From NCBI GenBank assembly GCA_035628915.1, contig DASPIW010000046.1:15820-79819 (forward strand): 64,000 nt of DNA, in the 5' to 3' direction. The translations under genes and the position numbers were made by a program. Within the stretch, counting starts at the first letter, position 1. Each line of letters begins with the position of its first letter. The DNA is from JARBUG01 sp035628915 (GTDB taxonomy: Bacteria; Bacillota; Sulfobacillia; Symbiobacteriales; Symbiobacteriaceae). This document shows, one piece after another, positions 25,625 through 33,398 of the stretch. The notes beneath the pieces were generated by a model. That model had not been told where the DNA came from. It ran no database searches and worked only from the letters and a program-made list of their open reading frames with translations.

Positions 25625-26037
25625 GTCCCCGTTACCTCCAGATCCGCCGGCGGCCGGCCCCGGGCGATCAGTTCCCAGACCTCCGGGGCCAGGCCGGCCG
25701 TTTCCTGGTAGTACCTCTGCAGCCATCCCTGCAGGTAGGCCCGGGCCTCGTCGTCAGACTCCCGGCTGCCTCTCATCAGCAGCTGGTGGCTCGCACACAC
25801 CCCGGCCCGGTTGATCTCGTCGTCCACTCCACCCTGATCCCACCGGATCCCGTGAGGATAGCTGATGATCGGATGCTCGCAGTCCGGGAAACAGCACCGG
25901 TGTCCTTGCCGGGCCGAGACGGCCGCCGCCACCTTGACCTTGATGGCCAGCGTTCTCAGCTCATGCTGTAGGGCCCATTCCTCAGGTACCGACTGGTGGC
26001 GCCACTGCACGCCCGCTCTGCCCTTCGGTCTTGCCAT
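25621..26037 (-). CDS. HNH-like Cys/His protein
   Basis: 138 aa. CCFPDCEHPIISYPHGIRWDQGG and VCASHQLLMRG suggest a zinc-bound HNH-like core, though the canonical DHI motif is not clear. Start ATG 26037. Possibly an inactive or divergent endonuclease. Confidence 0.55.
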   Translation of the reverse strand: MARPKGRAGVQWRHQSVPEEWALQHELRTLAIKVKVAAAVSARQGHRCCFPDCEHPIISYPHGIRWDQGGVDDEINRAGVCASHQLLMRGSRESDDEARAYLQGWLQRYYQETAGLAPEVWELIARGRPPADLEVTGT

Positions 26038-26056
26038 CTGGCGCCACGCCTCCCCT

Positions 26057-26698
26057 CTACACCGTTTCTGCCAGCAACTTCCCGAGAGTGGTGCCGTGCT
26101 TCCGGCCGATCCCGGGCGCCCACTGTTTGGTCAGGGCCCGATAGAGCTTGTCCACGTTCGTCTTGGCGGAGAGATAGTGGCCGTTGGCCGGTGCCTCGAC
26201 CACCTGGCGCACATACTTCTCCATGTCCTCCGGCGTTTTGCAGTGCAGCCCGGTGTTGCCCAGGCACACGCTGCCATGGGAGTCGATGTTGCCGATCATC
26301 AACGGGTAGATCTTGCTGCCCGGCGTCAGCTCGTCATCGGGCGTCCAGAAGATACGCGGGCCGTTGTAGCTGTAGTTGCTCACCACGGCGACCAGCCGGG
26401 GCAAAGTGACTTTGTATGCCTGGCCAGCGACGAGCACATAGTCGTCGGGTGGGAGTTCCTTCACAGCCGCCCACTTCGGGCCGTTCTGTCCATAAGCGAG
26501 GTAGCCGTTTTTCGCGAACCGGCTGACCATGCGGACCTGCCGGCCCTCGGCATCAAGCCGGAACACCTCCCGGAGCACATCAGCGACGTCTGAGAGCGAC
26601 ACCTTTCCCTTGCGGCGCCCCTTGTCGTCCACCTTCGTAACCGTGGCGTAGCCGGTCCTGATCTGCTCTTCGTCCAGTTCCAGGATGACGGCTGTCAA
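26057..26698 (-). CDS. E2-like ubiquitin-conjugating fold protein (PRTRC system protein B / Prok-E2 family D)
   Basis: 213 aa; TTG start overlaps the preceding TGA. The segment KIYPLMIGNIDSHGSVCLGNTG carries the family's N..dG.VCLG signature, with Cys145 as the candidate thioester residue, followed by helices EDMEKYVRQVV and a NGHYL segment. Prokaryotic E2 family D is the PRTRC protein B family. Last gene of the ParB/Ub/JAMM/ThiF cassette. It would accept a ubiquitin-like protein from the ThiF enzyme; the acceptor is unknown. Confidence 0.8.
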   Translation of the reverse strand: MTAVILELDEEQIRTGYATVTKVDDKGRRKGKVSLSDVADVLREVFRLDAEGRQVRMVSRFAKNGYLAYGQNGPKWAAVKELPPDDYVLVAGQAYKVTLPRLVAVVSNYSYNGPRIFWTPDDELTPGSKIYPLMIGNIDSHGSVCLGNTGLHCKTPEDMEKYVRQVVEAPANGHYLSAKTNVDKLYRALTKQWAPGIGRKHGTTLGKLLAETV

Positions 26699-27111
26699 AT
26701 CATGACCCCCTCTCCACCAAAGGGCTTGTCTTCAACACCGCGGATCAGCCGGAAGACCTCGTAATACAAAGGCACGCTCCGGTTGGCGCTCCTCGACCTT
26801 GCGACCTTCGCCACTTCCCATAGGTCACGCAGCAGCAGTGCCGCCTCTGGATCGGTGCCGCACCGTGAGAGAAGGTCGGTCACCACATCCTGCAGCGTGC
26901 GCTTCTTCTGCTGGGCTGTGTTAAGCACCGATGACAGCCACCGGTAGCTGTGCTCACGCAGAGGCACCTGCCGTTTCAGGTTGTCGAACTCCCGTTCCAG
27001 CACTTCCTCCCGGCTGAGTGGATCCACGGCCTGCAAGATAGCCGTAAGCATTCCACAGCTTGGCGTGATGGGAGTAGGTGTATTTCCAGATTCCTTCGTA
27101 GACACTGTCAC
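26695..27111 (-). CDS. Unknown cassette protein between ThiF-associated gene and E2-like gene
   Basis: 138 aa from GTG 27111 (gggag upstream); ATG 27051 is an alternative with no clear ribosome site. Helical (LSREEVLEREFDNLKRQV, QQKKRTLQDVVTDLLSRC, ALLLRDLWEVAKVAR). It overlaps the 3' end of the preceding gene by 157 bp in another frame. The two together have about the length of PRTRC system protein F, so they could be one gene split by a frameshift or joined by recoding; that is a hypothesis. Confidence 0.6.
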   Translation of the reverse strand: MTVSTKESGNTPTPITPSCGMLTAILQAVDPLSREEVLEREFDNLKRQVPLREHSYRWLSSVLNTAQQKKRTLQDVVTDLLSRCGTDPEAALLLRDLWEVAKVARSRSANRSVPLYYEVFRLIRGVEDKPFGGEGVMI

Positions 27112-27613
27112 TCAGCTCCCAATCAGGTACGCATTCCGCCAGGTAGCGCATCCGCCGGGTCTTGACGCCGTCGACCACGTCGGTGAGCCGCTTGAACCGC
27201 AGGCCCTGTTTTCCCCTCACGCTCCTGAACATGTGCCAGGCCCAGCCGTAGTTACCGGTGGCTGCGCCGTCGAAGTACAGCCGTTCCGAGATCCCACGAA
27301 TGTACCAGCGCTTAATCAACACGTCCATGAGCGTGCCTTTTGGGACGTCGGTCAGGTGGGTCCGGTCCTGCTTGCTGAGCTGATCAGCCGTCACCAGTTC
27401 TGCGCCCTTCATGTGCTTCACCATGACCCGCAGTGCTTCAGTCGGCTGCCCATCCTTGTCGGTCAATTTGAACCCACATCCGAACCCGGCGATGAACACC
27501 TCGAGCACTGCGGGGCACCGGAACTCACTGCAGGGGAAATGGTGAATGGCCTTATTCAGTTGCTTTTCAAGATCCGGACCATCATGAAGCAGGAACCACT
27601 TGCGGAGATCCAC
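26954..27613 (-). CDS. Unknown cassette protein downstream of ThiF-like gene
   Basis: 219 aa, GTG 27613 inside the end of the ThiF-like gene. FLLHDGPDLEKQLNKAIHHFPCSEFRCPAVLEVFIAGFGCGF is followed by ISERLYFDGAATGNYGWAWHMFRSVRG. The last ~30 residues (Gly/Ser/Pro-rich) look like out-of-frame sequence over the start of the next gene. Candidate N-terminal part of a PRTRC-F-like protein; not a confident family match. Confidence 0.6.
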   Translation of the reverse strand: MDLRKWFLLHDGPDLEKQLNKAIHHFPCSEFRCPAVLEVFIAGFGCGFKLTDKDGQPTEALRVMVKHMKGAELVTADQLSKQDRTHLTDVPKGTLMDVLIKRWYIRGISERLYFDGAATGNYGWAWHMFRSVRGKQGLRFKRLTDVVDGVKTRRMRYLAECVPDWELSDSVYEGIWKYTYSHHAKLWNAYGYLAGRGSTQPGGSAGTGVRQPETAGASA

Positions 27614-28316
27614 TGACGTCCACCCCCTTCAGCCGGTCGGTGTGCACGTCACTGAAATACACAATCCCATACCGGGTGTCTCCGTTGAGGTGGTAGCTGA
27701 TCAGCTCTAGGGCGATGATGGCCGCCTTCCTGTTGGTGAACAGCGTCTGAATGTTGCCTGCGTCCAACTGCTGAGTACAGCTCGCCGTCGTCGGATCGCC
27801 AGTGTTGTCGGTGAGCACTGCAGGGTCTATTTCGCTCCGGAAGTCTCCTGTGATGCCCGTGACGTCGTCGACGTGCACGGCAACCACTTCACCACGGTCC
27901 TTTTCGTTGGCACAGTCCAGGTAGTACAGGCAACCGTCTCGCTTTACCCACCCACGGGCGAAGATCTCCATCACCCGGCGGGCCGGGTGATTATCAACCG
28001 CTCCCACAAGCACGATGCCCTTCTTGTAGTTCCCGGCGATTTGGTCAAGCTGCCCAGGCTCCGTCAGGTACTGCGGGTGGTAGTAAATTCGAGCCTGCTC
28101 AAGAGCGATCGTCGCCGTTTCCGCGAGGCATTCGGCCTTGTTTCTCCTCAGGTGCCGCTTGCTGAACATCTGCCGCTGCACGTTCTTGCCCTCGACGACG
28201 TCGCCGTCCACCAGGTGGATGTCCATCGTAAGCGGCAGAAACCGGCAAAGGTCCTGGAACAAGGCCGAGCCGATCCCTCCAGCGCCGACGATGATCACTG
28301 CCACGCCGTTACCCAT
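27582..28316 (-). CDS. ThiF/E1-like adenylating enzyme (PRTRC ThiF type)
   Basis: 244 aa from ATG 28316, overlapping the JAMM gene stop by 8 bp. Nucleotide-binding GAGGIG (11-16), then LVDGDVVEGKNVQRQ (Asp39, Asn45, Arg48, Gln49), Lys60 and VDNHPAR (108-113), the complete E1/ThiF Rossmann signature. Cys135 (LDCAN) and Cys180 (TASCTQQLD followed by TLFTN) are candidate thioester residues; the latter matches the PRTRC ThiF pattern 'SC...lf.N'. It would adenylate the C-terminus of the ubiquitin-like partner encoded two genes upstream. Confidence 0.9.
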   Translation of the reverse strand: MGNGVAVIIVGAGGIGSALFQDLCRFLPLTMDIHLVDGDVVEGKNVQRQMFSKRHLRRNKAECLAETATIALEQARIYYHPQYLTEPGQLDQIAGNYKKGIVLVGAVDNHPARRVMEIFARGWVKRDGCLYYLDCANEKDRGEVVAVHVDDVTGITGDFRSEIDPAVLTDNTGDPTTASCTQQLDAGNIQTLFTNRKAAIIALELISYHLNGDTRYGIVYFSDVHTDRLKGVDVSGSPQVVPAS

Positions 28317-28716
28317 CGACGACGACCTCCTCGATAGGCAGGCCCTCGAACCCGTCGGCCGGGCCGCCCCATCGGCGGAACTTCCACCTCCGCAACCCGC
28401 CTGCCCACGAGAACACCCCGAAGGTGACACCCCGGATGCGCTCGTTGGCGTCGTCAACCCCCGAGAATCCACACCCCATCACATGGTGAGAATGGAAGTC
28501 GTAGGCCAGATCCCACTGCCGCCCCTGAGCTTCTATCGTCAGCTCCAGGTCGCAGTCGACGTGGGCCCGCCCCCGATCACCAGGAGGCCTTCTTAGGAGG
28601 ATCTGCCCGGATTGATCGACATAGATCATCACTCGCTCTTCCGTCCCCATGAGCAGGTAGGCGGCGAAAAAGATGTCTTCGATTACCCGAAGCGTCGACG
28701 CCGGCACCTTAACCAT
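28309..28716 (-). CDS. JAB/MPN+ (JAMM) metallopeptidase (PRTRC protein A type)
   Basis: 135 aa from ATG 28716, overlapping the Ub-like gene. DFHSHHVMGCGFSGVDDANE contains the exact JAMM motif HxH-x7-S-x2-D (His75, His77, Ser85, Asp88), with Glu26/27 as the candidate upstream acid. This is the zinc isopeptidase fold that removes ubiquitin-like modifiers or trims their C-terminus. Tail-assembly JAMM proteins also exist in phages, but here the gene is embedded between Ub-like and ThiF genes. Confidence 0.9.
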   Translation of the reverse strand: MVKVPASTLRVIEDIFFAAYLLMGTEERVMIYVDQSGQILLRRPPGDRGRAHVDCDLELTIEAQGRQWDLAYDFHSHHVMGCGFSGVDDANERIRGVTFGVFSWAGGLRRWKFRRWGGPADGFEGLPIEEVVVDG

Positions 28717-29209
28717 GTCGGACACCCTTCCGGCTGCCCCGGATCGTGATGGCGAGAACCGTCTTGTCTTCCGTCGGGTGGAGATCGATCTCCATCTCCC
28801 GGAACTCCGTGTAGCCGTTCTGAACCAGCAGCTCCTTGATCTGTGCCACCGTGTATGCCTGGCCCTCGTTGAATCCAAGAAGGTCGAGGAACGTGCCCGC
28901 ATAGCGGACCACAAAGGGGTAGGTGTAGGCCGGCGCCGCCGGCGCTGTCGCCTTGGCCGTCGTCTGGGCGGCCGGCTTCACCGGCTCCGTCGTCGGCTGA
29001 TTGGCGGTCTTGGCGTTGGCCTTCTTCGCCCGAGGCTTCTTGCCCCCGTCGCCCTGGTTCTCGTCATCGCACCCGCACTCATCGTCCTCGCCGTCATCAG
29101 CCCCGTCCTGCTCGTGCTCGTCGTCGAGCTGCTGCTCTTCTAGCTCCTGCTCCTCGGCCTCGCCGTCGCCGTCGCCATCAAACAAGCTCGTCTGCTTCTC
29201 CTCGGACAT
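28709..29209 (-). CDS. Ubiquitin-like beta-grasp protein with acidic linker (PRTRC protein C type)
   Basis: 166 aa; ATG behind gaggaggcagatgaaag. Residues 1-60 are Asp/Glu-rich and low complexity, 60-95 Ala/Pro/Lys-rich; the folded part, ~95-160 (YPFVVRYAGTFLDLL, EGQAYTVAQIKELLVQNGY, TVLAITIRGSRKG), has the strand-helix-strand order of the Prok_Ub/PRTRC-C family. It ends RKGVRHG with no Gly-Gly, so conjugation would need trimming by the JAMM protein or the protein may act without conjugation. Assignment rests on the pattern and on its neighbours. Confidence 0.7.
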   Translation of the reverse strand: MSEEKQTSLFDGDGDGEAEEQELEEQQLDDEHEQDGADDGEDDECGCDDENQGDGGKKPRAKKANAKTANQPTTEPVKPAAQTTAKATAPAAPAYTYPFVVRYAGTFLDLLGFNEGQAYTVAQIKELLVQNGYTEFREMEIDLHPTEDKTVLAITIRGSRKGVRHG

Positions 29210-29244
29210 CTTTCATCTGCCTCCTCACTTCTTGCGATCCACCC

Positions 29245-29270
29245 GGGCGGGGCGCCCAGAGGCCCCGCCC
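29245..29270 (-). terminator. Hairpin between parB and the Ub-like gene
   Basis: GGGCGGGGC and GCCCCGCCC form a 9-bp GC-only stem with an 8-nt loop, 15 bp after the parB stop. No U-tract; may be an attenuator separating parB from the cassette genes. Confidence 0.5.
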
Positions 29271-29284
29271 CTCCTACGTGGTCT

Positions 29285-31180
29285 CTAAACCGCAGGCATG
29301 CACGGAAGTTCTGCGATCATCTTCCGCCAGGCCTCAACCTGCTTGTACTCAATCGCCGCTGCGGCCGCCCCCGTCACCACGATGTGGCGGTCGCCCTCCT
29401 GAATGACCAGTTGCTGCAGCATGCCGATGGTCACATCGCCCGTCCGGATCAACTCCACCCGGTAGTACACCGGGCTCCCATCGTAGGCCGCCCGCACACA
29501 CCCCTGGGGCAGGGTGATGGCGATGTCGCCGTCCCAGACTTCTACCGACGCCTGGTTCTGCTCAAGCTGGAGCGTGTCACCGAACCACACTCGCTGCTCT
29601 GGGATGTCTACGATGCTCCGGCCGGTGGTGGCCGGCATCATTGCCGCCCCGAGTTCTGCCCGCCGGGCCCAGTGCGCTTTCACGTCCGCCAACGGGAGGC
29701 ACGTGTAGCGGGCTGCTAGCCGCTCGTGCTTCGCCTGGCCGGAAAGGCGCTGATCCCAGATCCGTTCCCCGACCCTGTGCAGGTTTGTCGCTCGCGCTAC
29801 ATTCTGCGATGGCGGAGCGGGCGGGGCCGCGGGTGTCGGCGCAGGGGCAGGGGCCGGAGCGGACTGCGGCGCTGGTGCGGGCGGCGGAGCCGGAGAACTG
29901 GCGGGCGGGGTTGGCGGCGGAGTCTCCCGCCGTGGTGCCGGGGCTGCTCCTGCTTCCTGGCGAAGCCGCTCGACGGTGTCGCCCGCCTGCCGAGTGCTGG
30001 TCTTCTCCTGCGCAAGGCCGGCTGCCACCTGGCGGCGGACGTCTGCGGAGTCGTCCCGCGTCCGCCTGAGGTACTCCAGAGCGGTCTTCACCGGCGTGTA
30101 ACCGGTGGCCACCTGCTGCTGAAGCTCGTCGGGCAGGCTGAGCAGTTGGAGGTACTCGGTCACGTGGACCCGGCTCTTGCTCACCGCCTGCGCCACGGCC
30201 TCCTGGGTCCCCAGGATTGCCATGAGCCGTTGATAGCCCCGGGCCTCTTCGATCGGGCTGAGCGCCTTGCGGTGCTCGTTTTCCGACAGCATCCACTCGA
30301 TGGCCCGGGCCTCGTCATCCTCGTCGACTAGGCAGGGGACCCATCGCAGTCCGGCCAGTCTGGCCGCCCGCAGGCGGCGCTCGCCGGCGACCAGCTTGAA
30401 CTTCCCGCCCGCCTCCCGCACGGTCAGAGGCTGCTTGACTCCGCGGCGCTTGATGTCTGCCGCCAGCTCTTCCAGGTCGCCCATTTCGGTCCGAACGTTG
30501 TCGCCCGTCAGGATGTCCTCGATGGCGAGGTACCGGACCTGGACGTCAGCCGGCCTCTCGGCGGGATCTACCGGCCTGGCTTGACTCGCCTGCGTTGTGG
30601 CGGCCGGCGCCGGCGGCGTCACTGATGCCGGCTGGTTCGGTTCGGCCTTCCCGTCGATGTAGGCGTTCAGCGCATCGGTCACCCGCTGCTTGAGGTTGCC
30701 CCTGGGGGTGCACGGCACGTTCTTGACGATCTTCGCGCCGCCCGCATCCAGCAGTTGGAGGAAGCCGCCGTCGCAGCCGGCCACGTGGACCACGTCAAGT
30801 ATCCACCGCTCCGTTTGAACCGACTTGAACACGCTGGCGATCAGCTCGTCGCCGGTCGTCGCCTTGAACGTCTGCCGGCCATGCTTCGGCTCTCCCATCC
30901 CTGGCCCTTGGCCCTGCTGTGCAGGTGCCGGTGCCGGGGACGACGGCCGCCGGCGCTTGATCATGTCCATCTCGATCTTGGACTTGATATCCGTCAGCGC
31001 CCTCGGGCTCATCTGGACCGTAACCAGATCGGCGCCTTCTGGGGTCCTGATGACCACCGTGGACGAATCGACCCCGTCGTCATACTCAGCCGGCGCCACC
31101 CAGTCGTTACCCTTTTGGGGGTGCTGCTCGAGGTACTCGAAGAACCCCCGGTTGCCTGTGGCCAGGCGGTACGTAATCAA
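29285..31180 (-). CDS. ParB family protein (PRTRC ParB type)
   Basis: 631 aa from TTG 31180 (gggagggagacagg). Unknown N-terminal ~180 residues; ParB/sulfiredoxin domain ~213-305 with KLVAGERRLRAARLAGLRW (GERR at 267-270, the CTPase/DNA-loading motif) and a helix-turn-helix EAVAQAVSKSRVHVTEYLQLL; then a Pro/Ala linker (~415-480) and a unique C-terminal domain. Multi-domain ParB proteins of this size are the hallmark of PRTRC cassettes. An exact copy of the 16-bp parS-like repeat lies inside its own coding sequence (encoding NVARAT). No parA is seen nearby. Confidence 0.88.
   Translation of the reverse strand: MITYRLATGNRGFFEYLEQHPQKGNDWVAPAEYDDGVDSSTVVIRTPEGADLVTVQMSPRALTDIKSKIEMDMIKRRRPSSPAPAPAQQGQGPGMGEPKHGRQTFKATTGDELIASVFKSVQTERWILDVVHVAGCDGGFLQLLDAGGAKIVKNVPCTPRGNLKQRVTDALNAYIDGKAEPNQPASVTPPAPAATTQASQARPVDPAERPADVQVRYLAIEDILTGDNVRTEMGDLEELAADIKRRGVKQPLTVREAGGKFKLVAGERRLRAARLAGLRWVPCLVDEDDEARAIEWMLSENEHRKALSPIEEARGYQRLMAILGTQEAVAQAVSKSRVHVTEYLQLLSLPDELQQQVATGYTPVKTALEYLRRTRDDSADVRRQVAAGLAQEKTSTRQAGDTVERLRQEAGAAPAPRRETPPPTPPASSPAPPPAPAPQSAPAPAPAPTPAAPPAPPSQNVARATNLHRVGERIWDQRLSGQAKHERLAARYTCLPLADVKAHWARRAELGAAMMPATTGRSIVDIPEQRVWFGDTLQLEQNQASVEVWDGDIAITLPQGCVRAAYDGSPVYYRVELIRTGDVTIGMLQQLVIQEGDRHIVVTGAAAAAIEYKQVEAWRKMIAELPCMPAV
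29786..29801 (+). repeat. parS-like repeat copy 5, inside parB
   Basis: Plus strand TGTCGCTCGCGCTACA, the exact reverse complement of TGTAGCGCGAGCGACA. A centromere site within or beside parB is a usual arrangement. It lies in the variable Pro/Ala linker, where codon constraint is weak. Confidence 0.8.
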
Positions 31181-31195
31181 CCTGTCTCCCTCCCG

Positions 31196-31450
31196 TCACT
31201 GCTGAATCGGAGGCCGGGGCCCCTTCCCCTTGCGGAGATCCGCGTCCTTCACGTCTTCCATGCGCACCGTTTCCGTCCGGAACGTACAGATCTGGCCCCG
31301 CAGGGCGTTGAGTTCCCTGTCGTTGACCCACTCCTGGAGCGGAATCTCGATAGCCAGTTGAATCAGGTCGTTGCCTCGCCGTTCTGTCAATACCACCTTG
31401 GTCACGACGCCGAGGAAAAACGCGTCGGCCTGGACGTACGGTTTCGCCAT
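31196..31450 (-). CDS. Hypothetical phage protein (84 aa)
   Basis: ATG 31450 (gggggcgatgacg upstream). MAKPYVQADAFFLGVVTKVV and a charged C-terminus; a small beta-rich protein possibly OB-like. 15 bp ahead of parB, so likely in the same transcript. Confidence 0.6.
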   Translation of the reverse strand: MAKPYVQADAFFLGVVTKVVLTERRGNDLIQLAIEIPLQEWVNDRELNALRGQICTFRTETVRMEDVKDADLRKGKGPRPPIQQ

Positions 31451-31452
31451 CG

Positions 31453-31713
31453 TCATCGCCCCCTAGCGTTTCGCTGGTGGATCATGGCGAGACCGAAGAT
31501 ACACCAGCCGATACCGGCCAGGGTCAGCAACTGCCGGGCCTCCCCCGGGTTCACCTGGCGGATGACGACCGCCGTGTAGATCGGCATCACGATTCCCACG
31601 CCGACAGTCAGCACAATCGCCACAACCACCCAGACCAACTCCGCCACGCTCACCGTCGGCCGGTACGTGTCCGCCCGGAGCCGTCGCCTCAAATTCCGCT
31701 CGCCGGCCGTCAT
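31453..31713 (-). CDS. Small membrane protein (two TM segments)
   Basis: 86 aa. Basic N-terminus, then hydrophobic VSVAELVWVVVAIVLTVGVGIVMPIYTAVVI and LLTLAGIGWCIFGLAMI. An inner-membrane protein within the phage early operon; role unknown. Confidence 0.65.
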   Translation of the reverse strand: MTAGERNLRRRLRADTYRPTVSVAELVWVVVAIVLTVGVGIVMPIYTAVVIRQVNPGEARQLLTLAGIGWCIFGLAMIHQRNARGR

Positions 31714-32084
31714 CTGTTCACCGCCTCCAGTTCATCTGCAGGCCACCACCGGATCACCGGCAGCGGCCCGTCGATTTTGCTCCTCGGGTCCGGGACCCAC
31801 CCGGGCGGTGTGGCCGGCGGCCCCCAGTTCACAACACACTGCACCCGTAGCGGGTAGCCATAGCCTGACAGCATGGCCATCACCACGCCCCGCTTTCGTG
31901 TGTCTCCGTACTTGGGCCGCACTGTTGACCCGGGCTCGATCTTGCCGTAGCGAAGTGCCCTGTAGTGCCCGTTGGCCTGGATGCCCCATTCCGCTTCGCC
32001 TTCCACCCACCGGTGCACGATCCGCCTGTCATCGTCCTTTGCGGGCTCGGCCGGCTCGACCGGCGCCTGTTTTCGCTTGGCCAT
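31710..32084 (-). CDS. Hypothetical phage protein (124 aa)
   Basis: Basic start (AKRKQAPVEPAEPAKDDDRR), then YGKIEPGSTVRPKYGDTRKRGVVMAML, a small beta-barrel-like pattern, ending WWPADELEAVNR. Reads like the short SH3/KOW-type phage proteins, not assigned. Confidence 0.6.
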   Translation of the reverse strand: MAKRKQAPVEPAEPAKDDDRRIVHRWVEGEAEWGIQANGHYRALRYGKIEPGSTVRPKYGDTRKRGVVMAMLSGYGYPLRVQCVVNWGPPATPPGWVPDPRSKIDGPLPVIRWWPADELEAVNR

Positions 32085-32089
32085 GGCGG

Positions 32090-32341
32090 TCAGTCGCTGA
32101 TCGGGCGGAGGTGGCGGCGGGCCTGGCTACGGTAGTGCGGCACGGGCGGCAGCTCCAGGTCCCAGTTGACCGGCGGACGGTCGACGCTGACGATCTGCAG
32201 TCGGAGCGTGTCTCCAGCGTGGGCGGCCTGGGCCTCAGCGTGATCCGTGAACTCCTGCGGTTTGCAGTTGCACGGCTTGCCAATCCGGTAGCCGCACCAC
32301 TCTGCATGAACCCTTAGCAACATCGGCATCTCCGTCGTCAC
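32090..32341 (-). CDS. Hypothetical phage protein (83 aa)
   Basis: Contains HAEWCGYRIGKPCNCKPQEF with three cysteines and an acidic helix; the start ATG 32341 is 6 bp after the upstream stop. Function unknown. Confidence 0.55.
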   Translation of the reverse strand: MTTEMPMLLRVHAEWCGYRIGKPCNCKPQEFTDHAEAQAAHAGDTLRLQIVSVDRPPVNWDLELPPVPHYRSQARRHLRPISD

Positions 32342-32347
32342 CTCCCA

Positions 32348-33079
32348 TCATCCAACGGGCGGATCTAGGAACTTCACGAAAAGGGATCTCCCTGAGACAT
32401 CGCGAACCGCCTGTCGGATCACGGCCGCGTTCCGGCTGAGGGCCTCCCTCGCTTCGGGCTCTCGGGGCAGAATGACCGTAATCTCTTTACTGTCAACTGC
32501 CGATGGCCGGCATGCCCGTGCTGCTTCCGCTGCCCTCGGCGTCGACTGCCGCTCGACGACCCCGACCACGCCGGCCCAGATTGCGGCGGCATCTTCTTGG
32601 TCATGGACATTGACTTCTGAGATGTCATCTCTTACTGCTATGTCCAATGGCGCAGGAGAACGGGAGTCATGGAGTCCAGGAGAGTCGGAGGTTTCTCCTG
32701 TTCTCCTGTTCTCCTGTTCTCCATTTCTCTCATCACCGTAATCAGTCGCCCCTGTGGGGGCCCGGGTCCATTTCTTCGAGTTCCTGACCTCGATTCGGTA
32801 GCCGTAGGCCGCCTTTCGGTAGTCGATGTAACCGGCCAGGCGCAGCTTCTTCAGGCTGTCCTGGGCCGTGTTCTCGCTGATTCCCATCTCCTCGGCAATC
32901 CGGTCAGCCTTCACAACTGTGCCGCCCAGAACCCTGCCCCGGATCTCGCCGTCGGCCGTCTGGTACTCCTCCGTCACGTGGTCAACCAACCACATGAATT
33001 CCCAGATGGCCATGCCCATCCGGCGCCGGTGCTCGCCCGATATGAGGCCGTTGCGGATACCTACTGGGAAGTCTGGCAT
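32348..33079 (-). CDS. Winged-helix replication-type protein
   Basis: 243 aa; ATG 33079 chosen for the gggggtg site. GIRNGLISGEHRRRMGMAIWEFMWLVDHVTEE followed by KADRIAEEMGISENTAQDSLKKLRLAGYIDYRKAAYGYRIEV is a wHTH of the kind found in phage replication initiators (DnaD/RepA-like). Variable linker, then EITVILPREPEAREALSRNAAVIRQAVRDVSGRSLFVKFL, which resembles the small KH-like domain of DnaA/DnaX proteins. DnaA boxes lie about 320 bp upstream. Confidence 0.72.
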   Translation of the reverse strand: MPDFPVGIRNGLISGEHRRRMGMAIWEFMWLVDHVTEEYQTADGEIRGRVLGGTVVKADRIAEEMGISENTAQDSLKKLRLAGYIDYRKAAYGYRIEVRNSKKWTRAPTGATDYGDERNGEQENRRTGETSDSPGLHDSRSPAPLDIAVRDDISEVNVHDQEDAAAIWAGVVGVVERQSTPRAAEAARACRPSAVDSKEITVILPREPEAREALSRNAAVIRQAVRDVSGRSLFVKFLDPPVG

Positions 33080-33142
33080 CGGGTGCACCCCCGCACGGGC
33101 CATCCATGTATCCGCCGGCCAGGCCAGCGGGGCTTCTGCCGT

Positions 33143-33162
33143 CGCTCCGGATCTCCGGAGCG
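33143..33162. repeat. Perfect inverted repeat CGCTCCGGA-tc-TCCGGAGCG
   Basis: Nine-base arms with a 2-bp centre, in the 137-bp gap between the 50-aa gene and the replication-type gene. Could be an operator or, as RNA, a short hairpin. The rest of the gap shows no further gene. Confidence 0.55.
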
Positions 33163-33216
33163 ATTCGCCGGGGTGCCACCTCCGGCGCTCACCCTCATCA
33201 GGGCAGAGGGGGCGGG

Positions 33217-33369
33217 CTACGCCGCCGTGGTCTTCATGGCCGCACGCACCTGGGACACGAAGCCCTTCCACTCGTCTCCCGACATGCTGAGCTTGAGGGC
33301 GGCCACCTCGTCATCGCTCACCGGCCGAGTGGACCCGAAATACACCTGAACTACCTGCTGGAACGTCAC
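33217..33369 (-). CDS. Small phage protein (50 aa)
   Basis: GTG 33369 behind acaggaggtgc. MTFQQVVQVYFGSTRPVSDD then LSMSGDEWKGFVSQVRAAMK: compact helical domain. The first gene after the DnaA-box region. Function unknown. Confidence 0.6.
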   Translation of the reverse strand: MTFQQVVQVYFGSTRPVSDDEVAALKLSMSGDEWKGFVSQVRAAMKTTAA

Positions 33370-33398
33370 TTTGAATGCACCTCCTGTGGGTTGTGTTG

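Noticed and set aside
28309..28716. JAMM gene as a lambda K-like tail assembly peptidase
   Set aside because: No NlpC/P60 domain, not in the tail module, and translationally coupled to Ub-like and ThiF genes.
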